Part shown: one piece after another, positions 59,852-64,000 of the stretch
Numbering within the stretch: the stretch's first letter is position 1
How the letters are laid out: each line of letters starts with the position of its first letter
DNA from: Callorhinus ursinus
Taxonomy: Eukaryota; Chordata; Mammalia; Carnivora; Otariidae
Direction of reading: 5' to 3'
Assembly: GCF_003265705.1 (NCBI RefSeq)
Contig: NW_020312902.1
Coordinates: forward strand, 14,033,903-14,097,902
DNA length: 64,000 nt
Translations under genes and position numbers: made by a program
The notes under the pieces: model-generated
Told to the model about the DNA's origin: nothing
The model's database searches: none
What the model saw: the letters and a program-made list of their open reading frames with translations, nothing else

Positions 59852-59998
59852 CTTCAAAGTTTCCTTCTCCTTCTCTATCCGCTGCTGTTCCAGATGTAGC
59901 TTCCCAAGTGCTGACTCTTTGGCTGAGATTTCTTCTTTCAGCTGATCTACCTGATGGGTCATAATCTTTAATTTTCTTTTCATTTCTGTTATTTCATC
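59852..59998 (-). CDS. CFAP58: CFAP58 internal exon (second in window)
   Basis: 147 bases, phase 0-0, 49 residues: DEITEMKRKLKIMTHQVDQL, KEEISAKESALGKLHLEQQR and IEKEKETLK. The acceptor is CTTTTATTAG and the donor GTACAG. It joins ...LVEAQ|DEITEMK upstream and ...KETLK|AELQKL downstream without a break. It is coiled coil throughout, with a repeated E/K-L heptad pattern. Confidence 0.9.
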
Positions 59999-60228
59999 CT
60001 AATAAAAGGAGAAATGTTTGAAAGTGAATTAAATAGACATCATCATCTGTATAGAAGTTCAGTACATATTCAAGAGCTTTTAAGGGAGGTTCTCTCAAAA
60101 CAATGGTCTCCTAACAATTACCACTGGGCTATTCCTTTGTCCCTTGTGCCCATCAACCTCCAAATACTTGATAGCCTTAACTCTCAAAATATGCTCATGA
60201 GATATACACAAACTATGCATAATGACTA

Positions 60229-60650
60229 TGCCACACACACACAACACACATACAACAAAAACACACAGCACACATACAAAACACACAAGGCATACATACA
60301 ACACACAACACACGCAACATGTGCAACACACGTGACGTGCACAGCATGCATATAACACGTGACGTGCACCGCATGCATATAACACATGTGACGTGCACAA
60401 CATGCATACAACACATGTGATGCACATAACACAGCACACAGAGCACTTGTACAACATACACAACACATACATGCAATACATAGGACACACAACCCATAAA
60501 TGTGACACATACAACAAACACACAGCACACAATACACGTACAACATACACGACATATACATACAACACATTTGCAACAAACACACACGCAACAAACACAC
60601 ACGACACACATACAACAAACACACATATACAACACACACGCTTTATTCCT
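60229..60650. repeat. Degenerate CA-type minisatellite in a CFAP58 intron
   Basis: About 420 bp of ACACA/CATACA-type text. At about 60315-60425 it contains three to four copies of a unit of about 28 bp with ACACGTGACGTGCAC and GCATGCATATAAC. Long open frames on the minus strand (Cys/Val-rich) are produced by the repeat itself. Confidence 0.9.
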
Positions 60651-61033
60651 CATTTTACAAGGGAGGAATTGGCCCCACAACACACATTATAACTAAAAGA
60701 TCACAAAGCAAAAATCTGCAATTAAATGACAAGAGCATGCTGCTCCCCTCTGAGACATGGTAGCTATTAGCAGTTTTAAAAATTAGAAGCAGAAGAATGG
60801 CAATTCTACATAATAATTAAAAGCAGGACCCTGATCTTCACATCCCATCAAGTTGTGTCATTTCCACTTCAAACAACTTGATAGTTCAGCACAAACCGAT
60901 CTTCTCTTTTGGGTGAATTCCATGAGATTTCTTGTTTGCCCTGTTCTCAATTCTGCCATTAGGAAAACGGAAACTGCTTTAAACCCAGAAGTGGGGAGGA
61001 GTCAAAACGTAAAAACATAAGTATATTCTTTAC

Positions 61034-61195
61034 CTGAGCCTCAACCAAATTTTTGCTGTACAGATTCCTGTCTGACCTCACAGCTTCATACAGGTTCTGT
61101 TGCTGTTTTAATTTAGTCTCTGATTCAGCGATTTTTTTCCTGTAGTCAAAAATCTGCATTTCACGGATTTTTATGTCTTCCATGTTCATGAGGAC
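61034..61195 (-). CDS. CFAP58: CFAP58 internal exon (first in window)
   Basis: 162 bases, phase 0-0, 54 residues: VLMNMEDIKIREMQIFDYRK, KIAESETKLKQQQNLYEAVR and SDRNLYSKNLVEAQ. The acceptor is TTCTTTCTTCTCCAG and the donor GTAAAG. The block QQQNLYEAVRSDRNLYSKNL is the hallmark that led me to CFAP58. Upstream exons were not found between here and the window end. Confidence 0.9.
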
Positions 61196-62769
61196 CTGGA
61201 GAAGAAAGAAGTTTATGAAATGGTTCAAGAGCCAATCTGTGGTTATCAGCTCAGGACAAACAGAGATTTTGATATAAGGGTACCTGGTAGAAATGTTCAC
61301 AATCAGACAATCTCACTGTGGCTATAACCGCTGCAATACAACACAGAAATTCAGCCCAGCTGATGAGGGGCAAACATACATTTTATCTATGCTAGAGTTC
61401 TGCTCAAGCATGAAGGCTTAGCACAGTTATTTTGTGATCACAAGAGGGAAAAAAAAAAGAAATTCTTTCAATTCTGAAAACCTCTCCTGAACACCCACCC
61501 ACCAAAAGACAAAATGAAAAGGCACAAGTTTAAACAGACTTTCACATGGAGCACTAAGAAAGATAAGAAATAACTTAGCTGTTTGGCCACACTCACAGCT
61601 TTGGAAGTTTAACCATGATAAAGAAAAGTGGCCTTTGGACATCGATAGCAATCAAAACGCTGTCTTGCCAATGTCCAACGCACTCCATCAGGGAAACTCA
61701 AAGGACTTCATAAAAATGCATTCTATTGTGCACAAAACACTTCTAGGCAAGATGAGATGTGAGAATAACTGCCTGTTTTTTGCAAGTATGAAAAACGGAG
61801 GCACAGAATTCCACCGTGAGCCGATACTTCTCAACAGGCAATCCATCCCTCTGAAATTACATAATCATGACTCTCAGCAGCAGTGTCCACAGAAATTGAT
61901 ATTTTTAAGGACAAACTGATTCGAAAATTCCTTAAAAAGAAAAACTTTTGCAAGGAAGACTGATTGAATCAATGGCATTATGGTCTGGACAAAAGCTAGA
62001 ACACACAGGAGAAAAATCTTCAGAGTTTTGCTGCATCGCAGTGGCATTCTCTTAATTAATGGTTTACAGCTGAAGGAGATAAACAGAGCAACGTGACAGA
62101 GAATAGAAGGCCGGGCATGTCCTTGGAGTAACATGGCCAGGGAAGTTTCCTCTGAAGAAGAGGCATTGTATCTAGAACTGAACAGTCACAAAGTACTTAG
62201 ACCTTTGCTGTGCTCCTATTCATTGTGACTCAAGTGTGGGCTACCTGTGAGCAGCATGTTCCCAAATCCCTGCACTACAGAATCCTTTTTTCCACCTGTG
62301 GAATTAATATCCCAGAAAATACGCTCCAAGAAACCTTGTTCTAAAGTTTCCCCATCAGAGGTAATGATGGCTGGTGTTTAATATATTCATCCTTTATATC
62401 TCTAAATAAACACCTATCAAAGTTTTCTCAGACACATTTAAGGAGGGATGGGATTAAATGTTAGTAAATGCCTTTCCAGAATATATTATTTTGTACCACT
62501 TTTTTTTCTTATTGTGTCTATTGATCTGATATACTTACTAATAAGTGTTTCCCTTTAGAAGTATTTTAATTCTATTTCTTTATACATATCCCCATGTGCC
62601 ATAATTTTAAATAATGCATCAGTGTGAAATATTTTTTTCTTTTATTTATTTGGACCTTCCTTCTCTCTTCTACCCATATTAGTCCCTCACCGACACATAA
62701 AACAGGTTAACAATTTAGTATGTGTTCATCCACATTTTCCTTTTAATTCTACATATTCTATTCAGGTCT
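61196..62769. other. CFAP58 intron, nothing recognised
   Basis: AT-rich intronic DNA. No phase-consistent exon, no Can-SINE and no young L1. Confidence 0.5.
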
Positions 62770-62960
62770 TCTAGCATAGTAACAGCTAATATTTCTCAGA
62801 CACATTCTATGTACCATACATTTTATAGGTATTAACTCATTTACTGTTCACAAAAAACGTCTGAGATGTGCATCATTATCACCCTAATTTTACAAAGAAG
62901 GAAATTTCAGTCAAAGAAAGTAATATCCACAACTACTCAAAGTAAACATAGAGACATGGG
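62770..62960 (-). repeat. MIR fragment in a CFAP58 intron
   Basis: AACAGCTAATATTTCTCAGA, TATTAACTCATTTACTGTTC and TTTTACAAAGAAGGAAATTT follow the antisense MIR. Confidence 0.75.
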
Positions 62961-62964
62961 TATT

Positions 62965-63620
62965 TGTTTGTCTTCCTTTGTCTTGTTTTTTAGGTTTTGT
63001 TTTTATTTTTTAGCAAAATGGGATCTTCTTATAGATGTTTGTATGCACCTTGCTTTTTAATCACTCAAAAATACTTAGGGATCATGTGGAGTAGCTCTAA
63101 TTCGCTCTGTTGAAAGATGGTTTAACACTCCACAGTGTGGCTGAGCCGTCATAGACTCAGCTCTTCACCTCTGATGGGCATTAGCTTGGTTTCCACTTCT
63201 TCGCCACTCTGAACCCTGCTGCACTAAACATTTTGGTACATGTGTCCTTATGCACTTGTGCTTTCACTTCTGTTGGGATGGATTCCCAGGGGTGGAATAT
63301 CTGGCTCAAAAGACATATATATTTTCAACTTTAATAGATATTGCTAGATTGCTTTCCAAAATGGCTGTAACACTTTACATTTCCATAGCACCAGCAATAG
63401 GTTTCTTAATAGAAAACTATCCTCGCCGTTTCAGGATAAACCCTCTTTGGTCATACTGGATGATTCTTTTAATGTACTGTTGAATTTGGTTTGCTAGAAT
63501 TTCATTTAGGATTCTGCATACATATTCACAAGTGATCGAAGTCTATAACTTTCTTTCCCGTTCTATTTTAATATCAAGGTTTCTGCTAGTTTCATAAAGT
63601 GAACAGAGTACCTTTCTGTT
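62965..63620 (-). mobile_element. Ancient L1M, antisense, internally rearranged
   Basis: ATTCCCAGGGGTGGAATATC, TGCTTTCCAAAATGGCTGTA and TTCCATAGCACCAGCAATAG are antisense ORF2 3'-end text. They are followed at once by CTTTTAATGTACTGTTGAAT and TTTGCTAGAATTTCATTTAG, which belong to the RT region further 5' in an L1. The middle is deleted or two copies abut. Confidence 0.7.
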
Positions 63621-64000
63621 CACCCATTCAATCACTCACCCATTTATTCATTCACTGAATAAACATGTGCGGAGGACTTATCTTTGGCAGGTACTGTAAA
63701 AGCATTAGCGACGTAAAGAACAATAAGACACATTCCCTGCCCTCAAGTTCACCTCTAGGGAGTGACTCCACCACAAAATGGGTAATCAAGGAATATAAAG
63801 AACCAGGAAACTGAGACATGTATTGGGTGTTGTGAGGGAATCAAACTCTGGAAGGCTAGTGTTTCTAGTTTCTAGTTTCTCTTCTGAGGATGGTCCTACA
63901 CATACAATTAAGCAGTTAATATCTGGGATTTACACAATTTGTGGAAACTACCTCTTCCTTTTTATGCCTCAGCCATCCCAACCAAGGACTCGTGTCAGAC
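63621..64000. other. Non-coding stretch at the right window edge
   Basis: About 63640-63830 (TCATTCACTGAATAAACATG, CATTCCCTGCCCTCAAG) resembles a common old mammalian dispersed repeat that I cannot name. A GTTTCTA triplet repeat lies at about 63858-63880. Confidence 0.4.

Noticed and set aside
60095..60683. Three overlapping minus-strand open frames of 137-180 codons, rich in Cys and Val
   Set aside because: They are translations of the CA/CATA repeat in different frames, low complexity, and lie in an intron. Not genes.
63949..63969. Possible CFAP58 exon end (reverse reads CTGAGGCATAAAAAGGAAGA, then GTAGTT)
   Set aside because: It would leave in phase 0 and could precede the exon at 61034, but the upstream residues (SDTSPWLGWLRHKKEE) do not look like coiled coil, and no acceptor is visible before the window ends.

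Overview
This window is mammalian nuclear DNA from a carnivoran, most likely an arctoid (bear, seal or mustelid lineage). The main clue is at least 17 tRNA-derived Can-SINE copies. Their head reads GGCGCCTGGGTGGCTCAG and their body carries GATCCCAGGGTCCTGGGATC. This differs from the dog type (head ATCCCTGGGTGGCGCAG) and lacks the cat-type body. Three L1 retrotransposon copies of a young carnivore-type family and many old mammalian repeats (MIR, MLT1 LTRs, hAT and Tigger fragments, L1M/HAL1) fit the same picture. There are no operons, CRISPR arrays or other prokaryotic features.

The only host gene I can support is on the minus strand at about 48.3-61.2 kb. Six exons with canonical AG/GT borders and matching phases join into 297 codons of continuous coiled-coil protein. 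I recognise this as the C-terminal half of CFAP58 (CCDC147), a cilium/flagellum axonemal coiled-coil protein. Neither the upstream exons nor the terminal exons are visible, so the window holds an internal slice of the gene. The last intron, or the downstream flank, runs left into the repeat-rich part.

Layout: 1-4010 is a 3' portion of an L1 on the plus strand (copy A, ORF2 broken, cut by the window edge). 4-21 kb is non-coding DNA with SINEs, old L1M pieces, MLT1 LTRs, a Tigger/MER2-like element and MIRs. 21666-22701 is a 5'-truncated L1 (copy C) with a 16-bp target-site duplication. 22.7-30.9 kb is mostly single-copy sequence with MIRs and hAT fragments. 30948-38147 is a full-length L1 on the minus strand (copy B) with a CpG-rich 5' UTR, broken ORF1 and ORF2, a 12-bp target-site duplication and a 100-N gap; it landed inside an old MIR. 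38-46.8 kb is SINE-rich and includes an old HAL1/L1M body split by SINEs. 48-64 kb is the CFAP58 exon region, which has no Can-SINE and no young L1.

The most interesting signals are small structures rather than a new system. They are: a Can-SINE that appears to carry a 3' transduction; an identical in-frame stop codon shared by L1 copies A and B; diverged ~265-bp tandem units in the L1 leader; a 26-bp perfect palindrome and a 420-bp degenerate CA-type minisatellite in CFAP58 introns; an ORF-bearing retrocopy-like segment at 56.4-57.2 kb; and several perfect hairpins. I found no convincing previously undescribed system.
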